Below, piece by piece: positions 38,576-48,051 of a stretch of DNA of 64,000 nt. The notes beneath the pieces are model-generated. The model ran no database searches and was not told the origin of the DNA. It saw only the letters and a list, made by a program, of their open reading frames with translations. The DNA is from Betaproteobacteria bacterium (GTDB lineage Bacteria > Pseudomonadota > Gammaproteobacteria > Burkholderiales > Burkholderiaceae_C), in the NCBI GenBank assembly GCA_025358155.1, contig JANYKR010000012.1:1-64000 (forward strand), in the 5' to 3' direction. Made by a program: the position numbers and the translations under genes. Positions within the stretch are counted from its first letter, which is position 1; every line of letters starts with the position of its first letter.

Positions 38576-39120
38576 GGCGGCAGTTTGCCGAGTTCGCGCT
38601 TGAGAGCGGCCATATCGGCCTCACTGCGGTTGATGCTCGCTTTCATCTGGGCCACCCGGTCTAGGTAGTTCTGGAAGTTGCGCTCGTCGCCACGCCGCTC
38701 GGGCTCACCGTCGTTGAATTCGCGCCGCAGCAGGGCCAGCTTGTCCTGCTCGCGGCGCAGCTCGGCCTCCAGGATGCGGCGGGCGTCGGCGTCGCGCAGG
38801 CGCTGGGCGGCGGGGTCGATACGGGTATCGGCGGCGCTGGCGGCGGGGTTGGCGGCCGGGTTTGCAGTGGACGCACCCGCCCGCGCAGGGCCCGCAGCAC
38901 TGGCCCGCGGCCGGTTGCCCTGGATCACCGTGATCGGTGCGCCTTCAATCGTGCGGCAGCCGCGCTGACGGGCTTCTTCAGCGCTGATCGCGTCGGTGTA
39001 GAGCACCGGCGGACCCGGGCAGCGGTAGACCGTTGCCACCTGCGCTGAGGCCGGCGCGCCCGCCAGCATGACAGTGCTGGCGGCCAGGGCCATGATCAAG
39101 GTACGGGGGATGCGCGTCAT
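38572..39120 (-). CDS. DUF4124 domain secreted protein
   Basis: A 182-residue exported protein. The signal peptide MTRIPRTLIMALAASTVMLA ends near ASA-QV. A short DUF4124-like domain (VYRCPGPPVLYTDAISAEEA) is followed by a disordered Ala-rich linker and a C-terminal charged coiled-coil (RLRDADARRILEAELRREQD and onward). A protein of this kind often sits between glnA and ntrB in Burkholderiales. Its function is unknown; the location suggests a link to the envelope rather than nitrogen sensing. It overlaps ntrB by ATGA. Confidence 0.85.
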   Translation of the reverse strand: MTRIPRTLIMALAASTVMLAGAPASAQVATVYRCPGPPVLYTDAISAEEARQRGCRTIEGAPITVIQGNRPRASAAGPARAGASTANPAANPAASAADTRIDPAAQRLRDADARRILEAELRREQDKLALLRREFNDGEPERRGDERNFQNYLDRVAQMKASINRSEADMAALKRELGKLPP

Positions 39121-39226
39121 CGGCTCTTTGTCGGTTTCGCCCCCGGTGGGTGGCAGGCGCGGGCATTGTCCCCCAGGGCTCGGCCGGGCCGGCGAGGCGA
39201 AAGCCTGCCCGCCGCGTCAGCGTTCA

Positions 39227-39264
39227 GGCGTGAAAAAGGCGTGAAAAAGGCGGCTTGCGCCGCC
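39227..39264 (-). terminator. glnA terminator with duplicated U-tract
   Basis: On the minus strand GGCGGC-GCAA-GCCGCC forms a tight tetraloop stem (39249-39264), followed by TTTTT. The 11-bp element GGCGTGAAAAA is present twice (39227-39248), so a second T-run lies immediately after the first. Stops glnA transcripts. Confidence 0.85.
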
Positions 39265-39301
39265 CTTGCTCAAGCTGAGGCGGCTCCAAGGCCACCCCGG
39301 C

Positions 39302-40717
39302 TTACAGCGTGTAGTACATGTCGAACTCGACCGGGTGCGTGGCCATGCGGAAGCGTGTGACCTCTTGCATCTTCAGCTCGATGTAGGCGTCGATGTAGCT
39401 GTCGGTAAAGACACCGCCCTTGGTCAGGAAGGCGCGGTCCTTGTCCAGGTAGTCCAGCGCCTGGTCGAGGCTGTTGCAGACGGTCGGGATCTTCGCGTCT
39501 TCTTCTGGCGGCAGGTGGTACAGGTCTTTGGTGGCAGCTTCGCCAGGGTGGATCTTGTTTTCCACACCGTCCAGGCCGGCCATCAGCAGCGCGGCAAAAC
39601 CCAGGTACGGGTTCATCAGCGGATCAGGGAAACGCGCCTCGACGCGGCGGCCCTTGGGGTTGGCCACATAGGGGATGCGGATCGACGCCGAGCGGTTCTT
39701 GGCCGAATAGGCCAGCTTGACCGGCGCTTCAAAACCAGGCACCAGGCGCTTGTAGCTGTTGGTGCCGGGGTTGGTGATGGCGTTGAGCGCGCGGGCGTGC
39801 TTGATGATGCCGCCAATGTAGTACAGCGCAAAGTCGCTCAGGCCGGCGTAGCCGTCACCGGCAAACAGGTTTTTGCCGTCCTTGAACACCGACTGGTGCA
39901 CATGCATGCCGCTGCCGTTGTCGCCAACGATGGGCTTGGGCATAAAGGTGGCGGTCTTGCCGTAGGCGTGGGCCACGTTGTGGATCACGTACTTTTGCAA
40001 CTGCACCCAGTCGGCGCGCTCGACCAGGGTCGAGAACTTGGTGCCGATCTCCATCTGGCCGGCGTTGGCCACCTCATGGTGGTGCACCTCGACCGGGATG
40101 CCCAGCGATTCCAGAATCAGGCACATCTCCGAGCGCAGGTCCTGGCCGCTGTCAACCGGTGGCACCGGAAAGTAGCCGCCCTTGACGCTGGGCCGAAAGC
40201 CCGAATTGCCGTGCTCGTACTCTTTGCCGGTGTTCCAGGCGGCTTCTTCCGACTCGATCTTGGAGAAACAGCCCGACATGTCGTTGCCCCAGCGCACGCT
40301 GTCGAAGACGAAGAACTCGGGCTCGGGGCCGAAATAGGCGGCATCACCCAGGCCGGTGCTCTTCATGTAGGCCTCGGCGCGCTTGGCCAGCGAGCGGGGG
40401 TCACGCTCGTAGGGCTTGCCGTCGGCCGGGTCCACCACGTCGCAGGTCAGGATGAGCGTCGGCTCTTCGAAGAACGGGTCGATGTTGGCGGTGTTGGGGT
40501 CGGGCATGAGCTGCATGTCAGAGGCTTCGATGCCCTTCCAGCCGGCAATCGACGAGCCGTCGAAAGCGTGACCGCCGGTGAATTTTTCTTCATCAAAATG
40601 CGAAACGGGTACCGAGACGTGCTGCTCTTTGCCGCGGGTATCGGTGAAACGGAAATCAACAAACTTGATTTCGTTTTCTTTCACCATGGCCATCACATCG
40701 GCGACGGTCTTTGCCAT
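39302..40717 (-). CDS. glnA: Glutamine synthetase type I
   Basis: A 471-residue dodecameric glutamine synthetase that condenses glutamate and ammonia with ATP. Signatures are [11 protein letters not shown] (N-terminal), [16 protein letters not shown] (metal site), [17 protein letters not shown] (His for glutamate), [16 protein letters not shown] (ATP) and [20 protein letters not shown]. Tyr400 in [11 protein letters not shown] is the adenylylation site of the GSI-beta class, so GlnE control is expected. It is the first gene upstream of the DUF4124-ntrB-ntrC unit. The 248 bases upstream must hold its promoter; I could not pick a convincing sigma-54 site. Confidence 0.98.
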   Translation of the reverse strand: MAKTVADVMAMVKENEIKFVDFRFTDTRGKEQHVSVPVSHFDEEKFTGGHAFDGSSIAGWKGIEASDMQLMPDPNTANIDPFFEEPTLILTCDVVDPADGKPYERDPRSLAKRAEAYMKSTGLGDAAYFGPEPEFFVFDSVRWGNDMSGCFSKIESEEAAWNTGKEYEHGNSGFRPSVKGGYFPVPPVDSGQDLRSEMCLILESLGIPVEVHHHEVANAGQMEIGTKFSTLVERADWVQLQKYVIHNVAHAYGKTATFMPKPIVGDNGSGMHVHQSVFKDGKNLFAGDGYAGLSDFALYYIGGIIKHARALNAITNPGTNSYKRLVPGFEAPVKLAYSAKNRSASIRIPYVANPKGRRVEARFPDPLMNPYLGFAALLMAGLDGVENKIHPGEAATKDLYHLPPEEDAKIPTVCNSLDQALDYLDKDRAFLTKGGVFTDSYIDAYIELKMQEVTRFRMATHPVEFDMYYTL

Positions 40718-40965
40718 CAGGAATCTCCTAGCGGGACGCGCACGGCACAGTGCTGGGCGCGAAAAACAGATGGGGGAAGAGTTGCTTGCCTGTGTGTTCT
40801 GATCGATCAGCTCCGGCCAGAACGCCCAAGAATGTAGCAGAAACCATGCCTGACTCCGGGGTGGCAGACTGGGCTGCCTTGCCGGTCTGCAAGTGGGCTG
40901 AACGCGACGGTCACATCAAGCGCGCACCAACAAGGTGCGATAAGGCGCCCTATTGCGGGGCACGT

Positions 40966-41763
40966 TCAGCGCACCATTTCAGGGCCTAGCGTGACGCCTG
41001 CGGTTTGCAAGCCGGCCAGCAAGTCCAGGAAGGCGGGTACCGTGGCATCGGGCAAACCCTTGACACCCAGTTCGATGTGCCGGCCCCACTGCGGATGGTC
41101 GACGCTGGGCAGGCTGAAGACCTTGATGCCCTCGAAGCGGGCCTCGATCGCCTCCATCAGCGGGGTCAGCGTGGCCTCCATGCCGCCCATAACGATCACC
41201 GAGCGCTCGGCCATCACCTGGCTGCCGTGCAGCGCGCGGTAGTGCTTGTCGAGCAGTGCGGCAATCATCGGGTGCGCCATCACCGGGAAACCGGGCACGA
41301 AGTGCACGTCGCCCACCGAGAAGCCCGGGATCTTGTTGAACGGATTGGCGATGATGGCAGCCCCCTGCGGGAACATGCCCATGTTGAGCCGGTGCAGGTT
41401 GTCGGGCCGGTCGGGCGCGTAGGTCAGGCCCTGCTCGACGGCCACCTCTTGCATGCGCTCGCGGATCAGCGCTGCGGCCTCGGGTTGCAGCACCAGGGGC
41501 AGGCCAAGCGCAGCTGCCGCGCACTGGCGGGTGTGGTCGTCGGGCGTAGCGCCAATGCCGCCGCAACAAAACACGATGTCACCGCTGGCAAAAGCATCCT
41601 TGAGCGCAGCGGTGATGTGGTCGCGCCGGTCACCCAGGTAGCGCGCCCAGGCCAGGCTCAGGCCACGCTCGGCCAGCAGGCTGATGACCTTGGGCAGGTG
41701 CTTGTCCTGGCGTTTGCCCGAGAGAATCTCGTCGCCGATGATGATGAGGCCGATAGTGCGCAT
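40966..41763 (-). CDS. CinA N-terminal (molybdopterin-binding/COG1058) domain protein
   Basis: A 265-residue protein of the molybdenum-cofactor-binding fold found in the N-terminal half of CinA. MRTIGLIIIGDEILSGKRQD and the nucleotide-loop CCGGIGATPDDHTRQCAAAA are diagnostic. FNKIPGFSVGDVHFVPGFPV is the conserved middle. The C-terminal deamidase half of CinA is missing, so this is the stand-alone form. Members act on ADP-ribose or NMN-related metabolites, but this one is uncharacterised. ATG 41763 has AAGG eight bases upstream; the frame extends further but without support. The EI24 gene ends 11 bases upstream of the start. Confidence 0.9.
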   Translation of the reverse strand: MRTIGLIIIGDEILSGKRQDKHLPKVISLLAERGLSLAWARYLGDRRDHITAALKDAFASGDIVFCCGGIGATPDDHTRQCAAAALGLPLVLQPEAAALIRERMQEVAVEQGLTYAPDRPDNLHRLNMGMFPQGAAIIANPFNKIPGFSVGDVHFVPGFPVMAHPMIAALLDKHYRALHGSQVMAERSVIVMGGMEATLTPLMEAIEARFEGIKVFSLPSVDHPQWGRHIELGVKGLPDATVPAFLDLLAGLQTAGVTLGPEMVR

Positions 41764-41774
41764 GGGGTCAGCCT

Positions 41775-42716
41775 TCAAAACGGCGGGGGTGGTGGAGGTG
41801 GCAGGGGCAGCCCCGCCGCAGGCGAATCGGGCGGCGACGCAGGCCGGGCGCCGGGCACGTCGATGATCTCGCCGGTGCTCTCGGGCCGGCGAGCGGTGGT
41901 CGTGGGCACCAGGTCGGACCCCGCCTGGCCCCGCAGGGCCGCCAGCGCCGCCAGGCTGTAGTGCGCGAACCACAGCGACGAGAAGCCAAACACCAGCGTG
42001 TACAGCCAGACCGAAACCACGACCAGCAGCGGCGCAAAGACCAGGGTCATCGCGCTGGCCGCCCACAGCAGCGAGGGCGCTGCGCCCAGGTAGCCCGATA
42101 TCACGCCTATGGTCAGCAACTGCAGCCGGTTCTGGCTCATCAGGGCCCGGCGCTCCGCAGCGCTGGCGTGTGCTGCGAGCACATCAAAACTCATCACCTT
42201 GAAATTGAGCCAACCCCAGATCAGCGGCGGCACCACCAGCACCAGCGGCGGGATGAACCACAGCGGCAGGCTGATGACCAGGGCCAGCAGCGCCAGAATC
42301 GTGCAGCCCAGCGCCCAGAAAACACTGCTGAACATGCCGGCACCTTGTTTGCGCTCCAGCCCCGGAAAGCGCCGTGCAGCCACCAGGTCGGCAATGGCCG
42401 GCGTCATGAACCAGGCCACCAGCAGCACCGACAGCAGCACGATCACCGGCGCGGCCAGCGCTACCACGATCAGCGGCGCCAGTACCGAGCGGAAAGCGGC
42501 GCCGATCAGCGACTCGACCCACTTCAGCCCGGCGTCCACCAGCAGCCAGTTCTCGAGCGTGGCGCGCACACCCGAAACCGCCGACTCCCAGAAGAACCAG
42601 CCCAGGCCCAGGGTCAGCGCCACGCCGATCAGCAGCGGCAGCAGCGACAGGGCTATGACCTTGGGGTGCAGGCAGTAGGCAACAGCACGCCAGAAAGCGT
42701 CGAGCAAAAGTTTCAC
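41775..42716 (-). CDS. EI24 domain (CysZ-like) membrane protein
   Basis: A 313-residue inner-membrane protein of the EI24/CysZ-like family. MKLLLDAFWRAVAYCLHPKV is the typical start. About six membrane segments follow, with FVFGFSSLWFAHYSLAALAA-like C-terminal helices and MSQNRLQLLTIGVISGYLGA in between. The CysZ relatives carry sulfate, but for this subgroup substrate is unknown. The C-terminus is Pro-rich and ends in PLPPPPPPPF. It is followed closely by the CinA-like gene. Confidence 0.85.
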   Translation of the reverse strand: MKLLLDAFWRAVAYCLHPKVIALSLLPLLIGVALTLGLGWFFWESAVSGVRATLENWLLVDAGLKWVESLIGAAFRSVLAPLIVVALAAPVIVLLSVLLVAWFMTPAIADLVAARRFPGLERKQGAGMFSSVFWALGCTILALLALVISLPLWFIPPLVLVVPPLIWGWLNFKVMSFDVLAAHASAAERRALMSQNRLQLLTIGVISGYLGAAPSLLWAASAMTLVFAPLLVVVSVWLYTLVFGFSSLWFAHYSLAALAALRGQAGSDLVPTTTARRPESTGEIIDVPGARPASPPDSPAAGLPLPPPPPPPF

Positions 42717-42767
42717 GGTGGACTCGGTTGCGGTGCAGGCCTGCGGGCGCAGGGGTGGCGCAGCGCT

Positions 42768-44129
42768 TCAGCGCAGGTTGCCGGTATGGCCCAGCGAGTA
42801 GCGCCCCGGCTGCGGCCAGACAGTCAGGCCGTGCGGCTCGCTGCCGACCTTGATTTGGATCACCGCGCCGCTGCTGGTGTCAAAACGGTAGACCACATCG
42901 TCAAAGCGCGCGGCCAGCCAGAGGTACTTGCCATCGGCGCTGACATTGCCCATGTCCGGGCTGCCGCCACCCGGCACGGCCCAGCGGGCGACGATCTTTT
43001 CGCTGGCGAAGTCGATCACCGTCACGCCGCCATCGCCCAGCTTGGGGCCGTGGATCTTGTGCGAACCGCGGTTGGCCACGTACAGCTTTTTACCGTCGCG
43101 GCTGGGGTACAGGCCGTGCGCACCCACCCCGGTGGCAATGAAGCCGACCTGGGTGAAAGACTCGGCATCGACGATGTGCACCCCGTCGGCATGCATGTCG
43201 GCAATGTAGAAGCGCTTGCCGTCGGGCGACGAGCGGATGTCCTGCGGCATGCCCTTGGTGACGGTGCAGACCTCGGTCGCGCCAGGCTCCCAGACCTTGC
43301 CAGCCGGCGTGCGCGGCGCTCCGGGCACCTCCTTGAAGCGGGTGGCGGGCATCGTGAGTTTGAGGTAGGCCATCACCTTGCGGCCGACCAGGTCGATCTT
43401 GACCACCGTGCCCGAGAACTCGCAGGTGAAGATCGCGAACTTGCCGTCAATTGAAAAATCGGCGTGGTTGATGCCCGGGCACAGCGGCGTGTCGATCGCG
43501 TACTGCAAGGCCATGGTCTTGGGGTCACGAAAGTCGAGCCGTTTGCGTGCCTCGGCCACCACGATGGCCGATTGGCCGTCGGGCGTGGCGTACATGTTGT
43601 ACGGGTCGTCTACCGGGATCGCCTTGCCGGGTTTGCCGGTGCGTGGGTCGATCGGTGTCAGGCTGCCATCGGTGCGGCCCTCGGCATTGTTGGTGACCCA
43701 CAGCGTGCGCAAGTCCCAGGACGGCACGATGTGCTGCGGGCTGATGCCGACCTTGAACTTGTCGATCACCTTGAGCGTCTGCGGGTCGATCACCGTGACA
43801 TTGTTCGAGCGCAGGTTGGGCACGTAGATGCGCTCGAGATCACCCGACAGCACCGGGCTGAACTTGCCGGCTGCAACCTCGCTGTACAGATTGCCGGCAT
43901 CGAGCACCGGCGGCATGCCTGGCAGGCCGATCACGGCTGCGCCCGCCGGGGCCGGCCCGGCGGCCCGGGCTGCACCGGTCAACAGCCACCCCGTCGCCAG
44001 CAGGCCCAGTGCGCCGGCCATCAACCAGGTAGTGACCCCCGTTGGCGCCGAGGTTGTTCCCCACGCCGCCGTACTGGCCAGCGAGCCCCCCGTTCGGCCT
44101 GCGGCCTTGTCCCCCACCCGATTCATCAC
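42768..44129 (-). CDS. Exported YVTN/YncE-type beta-propeller protein
   Basis: A 453-residue secreted protein. A long N-terminal region ends in a hydrophobic signal (TTWLMAGALGLLATGWLLTG, then ARA-AG). The mature part is a seven-bladed propeller of YVTN-like repeats: RIYVPNLRSNNVTVIDPQTL, TLWVTNNAEGR, KRFYIADMHADGVHIVD, KLYVANRGSHKIHGP and YLWLAARFDDVVYRFD. Members bind surfaces or act in periplasmic redox contexts; the role here is unknown. The creatininase-like gene lies about 100 bases upstream on the same strand. Confidence 0.85.
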   Translation of the reverse strand: MMNRVGDKAAGRTGGSLASTAAWGTTSAPTGVTTWLMAGALGLLATGWLLTGAARAAGPAPAGAAVIGLPGMPPVLDAGNLYSEVAAGKFSPVLSGDLERIYVPNLRSNNVTVIDPQTLKVIDKFKVGISPQHIVPSWDLRTLWVTNNAEGRTDGSLTPIDPRTGKPGKAIPVDDPYNMYATPDGQSAIVVAEARKRLDFRDPKTMALQYAIDTPLCPGINHADFSIDGKFAIFTCEFSGTVVKIDLVGRKVMAYLKLTMPATRFKEVPGAPRTPAGKVWEPGATEVCTVTKGMPQDIRSSPDGKRFYIADMHADGVHIVDAESFTQVGFIATGVGAHGLYPSRDGKKLYVANRGSHKIHGPKLGDGGVTVIDFASEKIVARWAVPGGGSPDMGNVSADGKYLWLAARFDDVVYRFDTSSGAVIQIKVGSEPHGLTVWPQPGRYSLGHTGNLR

Positions 44130-44231
44130 TGCTGCTCTTTCATCCCGTTGTCAGATTCATCGCACTTGCGCTCGGTATTGTCGCGCCACCGCCCTGGCCC
44201 TGGTCCAAGCGCCGGCCTGCCGGCACACGCG

Positions 44232-45140
44232 CTACCGGCCGCGCTCGCGCAGCCTGGCCGTGAGCGCAGCCACCGATGCCTCGACGATGCGCTCGGTGCC
44301 CAGCCGGCCGAGTTCGGCACTGGCGCGCCGGGGGTCACCGGTGACACCGTCCTGTGCGCCGCGGGGGCGCGCCGTGGCCACGTCCATGCGCACCATGCTG
44401 GGGTCGGTTGCCAGCATCAGCGAGGTGTCAGCCAGGCCCGCATGGCGGCCAATCTCGTCGGGCGTGAAACCGCGTGCCTTGAGGGCTTCGACGTAGTCGG
44501 TCTGGGTGACCTGGTAGTACTCGGCCAGCGCATGCACGCGGGCGGCTGGCTGTGCACCCGGTTTGGCTGGAGTGGCAGGACCGACTGACGGCCGGCCGCC
44601 CGCGCTGGCGGCAAACTCCCGGTTGAGCCTGGCCGCCACATGCTCGGTGTTCTTGAGGGTGCCACCGTGGTCGGCCAGCAAGACCAGGTCCAGAAAGCCG
44701 TGCTGGCGCAGGCTGCGCACCGCGCCTTCGAGCATCGCCTCGAAAGCGGCCTCGGGGATCGAGATCGTGCCGGTCCAGCGCATGTGCTGGGTGGGCGGGC
44801 TGATCGCCCCCTCGGGCACGTAGGCGATCACCGGCGCCACCACGGTGTGGCCCAGGCGCTCGGCAATGCGCGTGGCCAGCAGTTTGACCCGCTGGTTGTG
44901 CTTGCCCAACGCCATGTGCGGGCCGTTCTGCTCAGTGCCGCCAATCGGGATCAACACGGTGGTGGTGCCGGCGTTGATGCGGGCCCGCAGCTCGGTGGCG
45001 CTGAGGTCTTCGAGCACCACGCTGGCTGGACCAGCGGCGGGGGCCGCCGCCGCTGCTGTCGCGCTCACGGCAGCGCCAGGCAGCCAGGCCAGGCCGCTCG
45101 CCAGCAGCGCCAGCAGCAGCGCGGCCGCAGGCCTACTCAT
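44232..45140 (-). CDS. Exported creatininase-family amidohydrolase
   Basis: A 302-residue creatininase-fold protein with an N-terminal signal peptide (MSRPAAALLLALLASGLAWL, cleavage near VSA-TA), whereas most family members are cytosolic. The metal-site motif reads LIPIGGTEQNGPHMALGKHN: Glu and His of E-x-x-GPH are present, but the usual HLPLxTD aspartate is replaced by His. LLADHGGTLKNTEHVA and the C-terminal TARPRGAQDGVTGDPRRAS are conserved. It may cleave a cyclic amide or ester in the periplasm. The start overlaps the end of the AIM24-type gene by eight bases, so the two are translationally coupled. Confidence 0.85.
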   Translation of the reverse strand: MSRPAAALLLALLASGLAWLPGAAVSATAAAAAPAAGPASVVLEDLSATELRARINAGTTTVLIPIGGTEQNGPHMALGKHNQRVKLLATRIAERLGHTVVAPVIAYVPEGAISPPTQHMRWTGTISIPEAAFEAMLEGAVRSLRQHGFLDLVLLADHGGTLKNTEHVAARLNREFAASAGGRPSVGPATPAKPGAQPAARVHALAEYYQVTQTDYVEALKARGFTPDEIGRHAGLADTSLMLATDPSMVRMDVATARPRGAQDGVTGDPRRASAELGRLGTERIVEASVAALTARLRERGR

Positions 45141-45963
45141 CGTCACCGCCCAGCAAGCCGCCCAGCAGGCTGCCACCGGCCGCACCGCCCGCCAGGCCGC
45201 CCAGCAAACCGCCCTCTTCTCGCCGATGACCGCCGGCTTGCGGCGCAGCGGCAAACACCCGGCTGGCCAGGCGAGAAAAAGGCAGGCTTTGCAGCCAGAC
45301 CGTGCCGGGGCCGGTCAGCCTGGCCAGGAACAGGCCCTCGCCGCCGAACAACGCGGTCTTGATCTTGCCGACGTAACGGATCTCGAAATTGACGTTGGGC
45401 GTGCAGGCCACCAGGCAGCCGGTATCGACCATCAGGGCTTGGCCGGGCTGCAGATCGCTTTGCACGATGCTGCCGCCGGCGTGCACAAACGCAGTGCCGT
45501 CGCCTTCGAGCATTTGCATCACAAAACCCTCGCCGCCAAAAAACCCGACCGACAATTTTTGCTGGAAGAAGATGCCCAGCGAGACGCCGCGGGCGGCGCA
45601 CAGGAACGACTCCTTCTGGCAGATCAGCATGCCACCCAACCGGCGCAGGTCCATCGCCACGATCTTGCCGGGAAACGGTGCGGCAAACGCCACCCGTTGC
45701 TTCTGGTGGGTGGTGTTGGTGTAGACCGTGGTGAACAGCGACTCGCCGGTCACCAAGCGTTTGCCCGCACCCACCAGCTTGCCGAAGAAGCCACCGCCGG
45801 CGCCGCCAGAGCCATCACCAAAGACGGTGTCCATGCTGATGCCGTCGTCCATGAAAAACAGGCTGCCGGCCTCGCCCACCGCCGCCTCGCCGGGGTCGAG
45901 TTCAAGCTCGACGTACTGCATCTCTGCGCCCAGGATCCGGTAGTCCACCACGTCCATCGCCAT
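45133..45963 (-). CDS. TIGR00266/AIM24 family protein
   Basis: A 276-residue protein of the AIM24 family (TIGR00266), a beta-rich trimeric fold. Typical segments are YRILGAEMQYVELELDPGEA, GEAGSLFFMDDGISMDTVFG, and GIFFQQKLSVGFFGGEGFVM. The C-terminus is Gly-rich with GGLLGGLAGGAAGG-type repeats and ends acidic. Function is unknown; yeast Aim24 is mitochondrial. It overlaps and precedes the creatininase gene. It lies 87 bases from the MFS gene end. Confidence 0.9.
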   Translation of the reverse strand: MAMDVVDYRILGAEMQYVELELDPGEAAVGEAGSLFFMDDGISMDTVFGDGSGGAGGGFFGKLVGAGKRLVTGESLFTTVYTNTTHQKQRVAFAAPFPGKIVAMDLRRLGGMLICQKESFLCAARGVSLGIFFQQKLSVGFFGGEGFVMQMLEGDGTAFVHAGGSIVQSDLQPGQALMVDTGCLVACTPNVNFEIRYVGKIKTALFGGEGLFLARLTGPGTVWLQSLPFSRLASRVFAAAPQAGGHRREEGGLLGGLAGGAAGGSLLGGLLGGDDE

Positions 45964-46050
45964 CGGTTTTTCTCCAGAACAAGCTGTTCAACACGACAAA
46001 TTGAGATCGTACAAAAGGCCAGCGATATCACCTGCCGGGGGCGCTCCGGC

Positions 46051-47283
46051 TCAGCGGCCGGGGCTGCCCGCCGCGCTGCGTGCCACGGGCCACAAGCCCA
46101 GCAGCGCCACCGCCGCCAGCAGCGCTGGAAACCCCAGCACGGGCGCCCACTGCAACATCGCACCCCCTGCGGCCGGCGCCAGCATGCCGCCGGCGGTGTA
46201 GGCCATCACCAGCACCGCGGTGCTGTTGACCAGGGCCACACCCTGGTGGCGCTGGCCGATGTCGACCATCGCCAAGGTGTAGAGGGCCGCGCCGGCAGCG
46301 CCCCAGGTGAAGGCGATGCCCCATGCCAACCCGCCCCACTGCGGCACCCAGGGCAAGGCCAGCGTGGCCGCCAGACTGGCCAGCGCGCAGGCCTGGCGTA
46401 CCCGCGTGACGGGCAGACGGTCGGCCAGTTCACCGGCCACCGGCGCCAACAGCGTGCTGCCCAGGCCGCTGGTGGCCACCAGCAAGGCGGCGGCAGCGCT
46501 GGACCAGCCAATGCCCAGGCCGTACAACGGCAGGGTGCTGGCCAGGCCGGACTCAAAAAAGCCGCCGACAAAGCCGGTCAGCATCACCACCGGCGCGGCG
46601 CGCAAGGCGCCCCAGGTGCCGCGCCAGCCGCTGCGCGCCGCTGTGCTGGGGGCGGCGTTGGCGTTGGGCGGTTGCACCGGCAGCAGCAGCAACAAGCCCA
46701 GCGCCACCAGCGCCACTGCCACCCAACCGACGCTGTCGGTGCCCCAGCCTGCAGCCAGCAACGCGGACAGCAGCGATGGCCCGACCATGAAGGTGATGCC
46801 GATCATCATCGAGAACAGGCCCATCACCCGGCCACGCCGGTGCGCCGGTGCCAGTTCGGCCACGGCGGCCTCGGCCAGGATCCAGCGCAGCGCCGACGCC
46901 ATGCCCGCCACAAAGTACAGCAGCGACCACAGCACCAGGTGGCTGGTCAGGACCATGGCCACCATCGTCACCAAAGGCACTGCGCCGCTGGCCAACAAGG
47001 CCCGGCGCGGGCCCAGCCGCTGCGCCCAGGTCGAGGCAAAGGGCGTAGCCACCAGCAGGCCGACCCACTGCAGTGCCGCAAACGCGCCCACCGCCGCCGT
47101 GTCCAGGCCGCGCGCCTTGAGGGTGAACAGCAGCAACGGGCCGAACACGAACAGCCCGGCCAGCTGTGTAAAGGTGGCGGCAAACAGCGCCACCAGGCTG
47201 CGCAGCACGGCGTCGGGCTGCAACGGCAAGGCCGAATCAGCGTCGGTTTTCAAAACGGTCGGGGTGGGCGGCGTGCTGGCCAA
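46051..47283 (-). CDS. Major facilitator superfamily transporter
   Basis: A 410-residue inner-membrane transporter with twelve predicted helices. The motif-A region reads LRWILAEAAVAELAPAHRRG and RVMGLFSMMIGITFMVGPSL is the second conserved loop; the half-repeat has GELADRLPVTRVRQ. It looks like an efflux-type MFS (YcaD-like). Substrate unknown. The N-terminus is about 30 residues longer than needed (MASTPPTPTVLKTDADSALP); a later start is possible. Confidence 0.88.
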   Translation of the reverse strand: MASTPPTPTVLKTDADSALPLQPDAVLRSLVALFAATFTQLAGLFVFGPLLLFTLKARGLDTAAVGAFAALQWVGLLVATPFASTWAQRLGPRRALLASGAVPLVTMVAMVLTSHLVLWSLLYFVAGMASALRWILAEAAVAELAPAHRRGRVMGLFSMMIGITFMVGPSLLSALLAAGWGTDSVGWVAVALVALGLLLLLPVQPPNANAAPSTAARSGWRGTWGALRAAPVVMLTGFVGGFFESGLASTLPLYGLGIGWSSAAAALLVATSGLGSTLLAPVAGELADRLPVTRVRQACALASLAATLALPWVPQWGGLAWGIAFTWGAAGAALYTLAMVDIGQRHQGVALVNSTAVLVMAYTAGGMLAPAAGGAMLQWAPVLGFPALLAAVALLGLWPVARSAAGSPGR

Positions 47284-47301
47284 ACCTGAAATCTACCCGG
47301 G

Positions 47302-47329
47302 CCTCATCGGCGCTCATCGGCGCTCATCA
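47302..47329. repeat. 10-bp tandem repeat upstream of the MFS gene
   Basis: Nearly three copies of CGCTCATCGG lie 19-46 bases upstream of the MFS start, in the 113-base gap between upp and the transporter gene. No function is evident; could vary in length. Confidence 0.65.
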
Positions 47330-47396
47330 GCACCTGCGCCGGCAAGGTTCTCCCGCAAGCCCTGTGGCGGAAACACCAGCCCAAGCGCCAGCCGCC

Positions 47397-48038
47397 TCAA
47401 AGCGTGTCCTCGTCCTTGGTGCCGAAAATCTTGTCTCCCGCGTCTCCCAGGCCGGGGATGATGTAGCCGATCTCGTTGAGGTGGCTGTCGATGGCGGCGG
47501 TCCAGCAACGCACATCCGGGTGCGCCAGGCCCAGCGCCTGAATGCCCTCAGGGGCGGCCACCAGCACCAGGGCGCGGATGTCCTTGCAGCCGCGGGCCTT
47601 GAGCAAGTCGATGGTGGCGATCATCGAGCCGGCGGTGGCCAACATCGGGTCGACGATGATCGCGGTCCGCTCGCTGAGGTGGCCGACAAACTTTTCGAAG
47701 TAGTGCACCGGCTGCAGGGTCTCGTGGTCACGCGCCAGGCCCACCACGCTGATCTTGGCGTTGGGCACCATGTCGAGCACTCCTTCGAGCATGCCGAGCC
47801 CGGCCCGCAGAATCGGCACGATGGTGACCTTTCGGCCCGCGATCTGTTCAATCTCGACCGGGCCGCTCCAGCAGGCGATGGTGGTCTTCTCGAGCGGAAA
47901 GTCGGCGGTGGCCTCGTAAGCCAGCAGCCGCGCCAGCTCATGGGTGAGCTCGCGAAACTTTTTGGTCGAGATCTGGTCCTCGCGCAGCAGGCCGATCTTG
48001 TGGCGAACCAGGGGATGGGCAATGGCAATCACGGGCAT
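47397..48038 (-). CDS. upp: Uracil phosphoribosyltransferase
   Basis: A 213-residue pyrimidine-salvage enzyme that makes UMP from uracil and [24 protein letters not shown] is the family start, [20 protein letters not shown] is a conserved loop, [14 protein letters not shown] binds PRPP and [19 protein letters not shown] is the uracil-binding C-terminus. The length is typical. It starts 13 bases after the rlmB stop. Confidence 0.96.
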   Translation of the reverse strand: MPVIAIAHPLVRHKIGLLREDQISTKKFRELTHELARLLAYEATADFPLEKTTIACWSGPVEIEQIAGRKVTIVPILRAGLGMLEGVLDMVPNAKISVVGLARDHETLQPVHYFEKFVGHLSERTAIIVDPMLATAGSMIATIDLLKARGCKDIRALVLVAAPEGIQALGLAHPDVRCWTAAIDSHLNEIGYIIPGLGDAGDKIFGTKDEDTL

Positions 48039-48051
48039 GGTGGCACCGGGT

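Noticed and set aside
44232-45140. Mycofactocin locus suggested by a creatininase gene
   Set aside because: No mycofactocin precursor, radical SAM or glycosyltransferase gene is nearby and the protein has a signal peptide.
44845-47289. An 814-residue open frame on the plus strand
   Set aside because: It runs antisense through three well-supported minus-strand genes (creatininase, AIM24, MFS) and has Gln/His/Arg-rich low-complexity content typical of shadow frames in GC-rich DNA.
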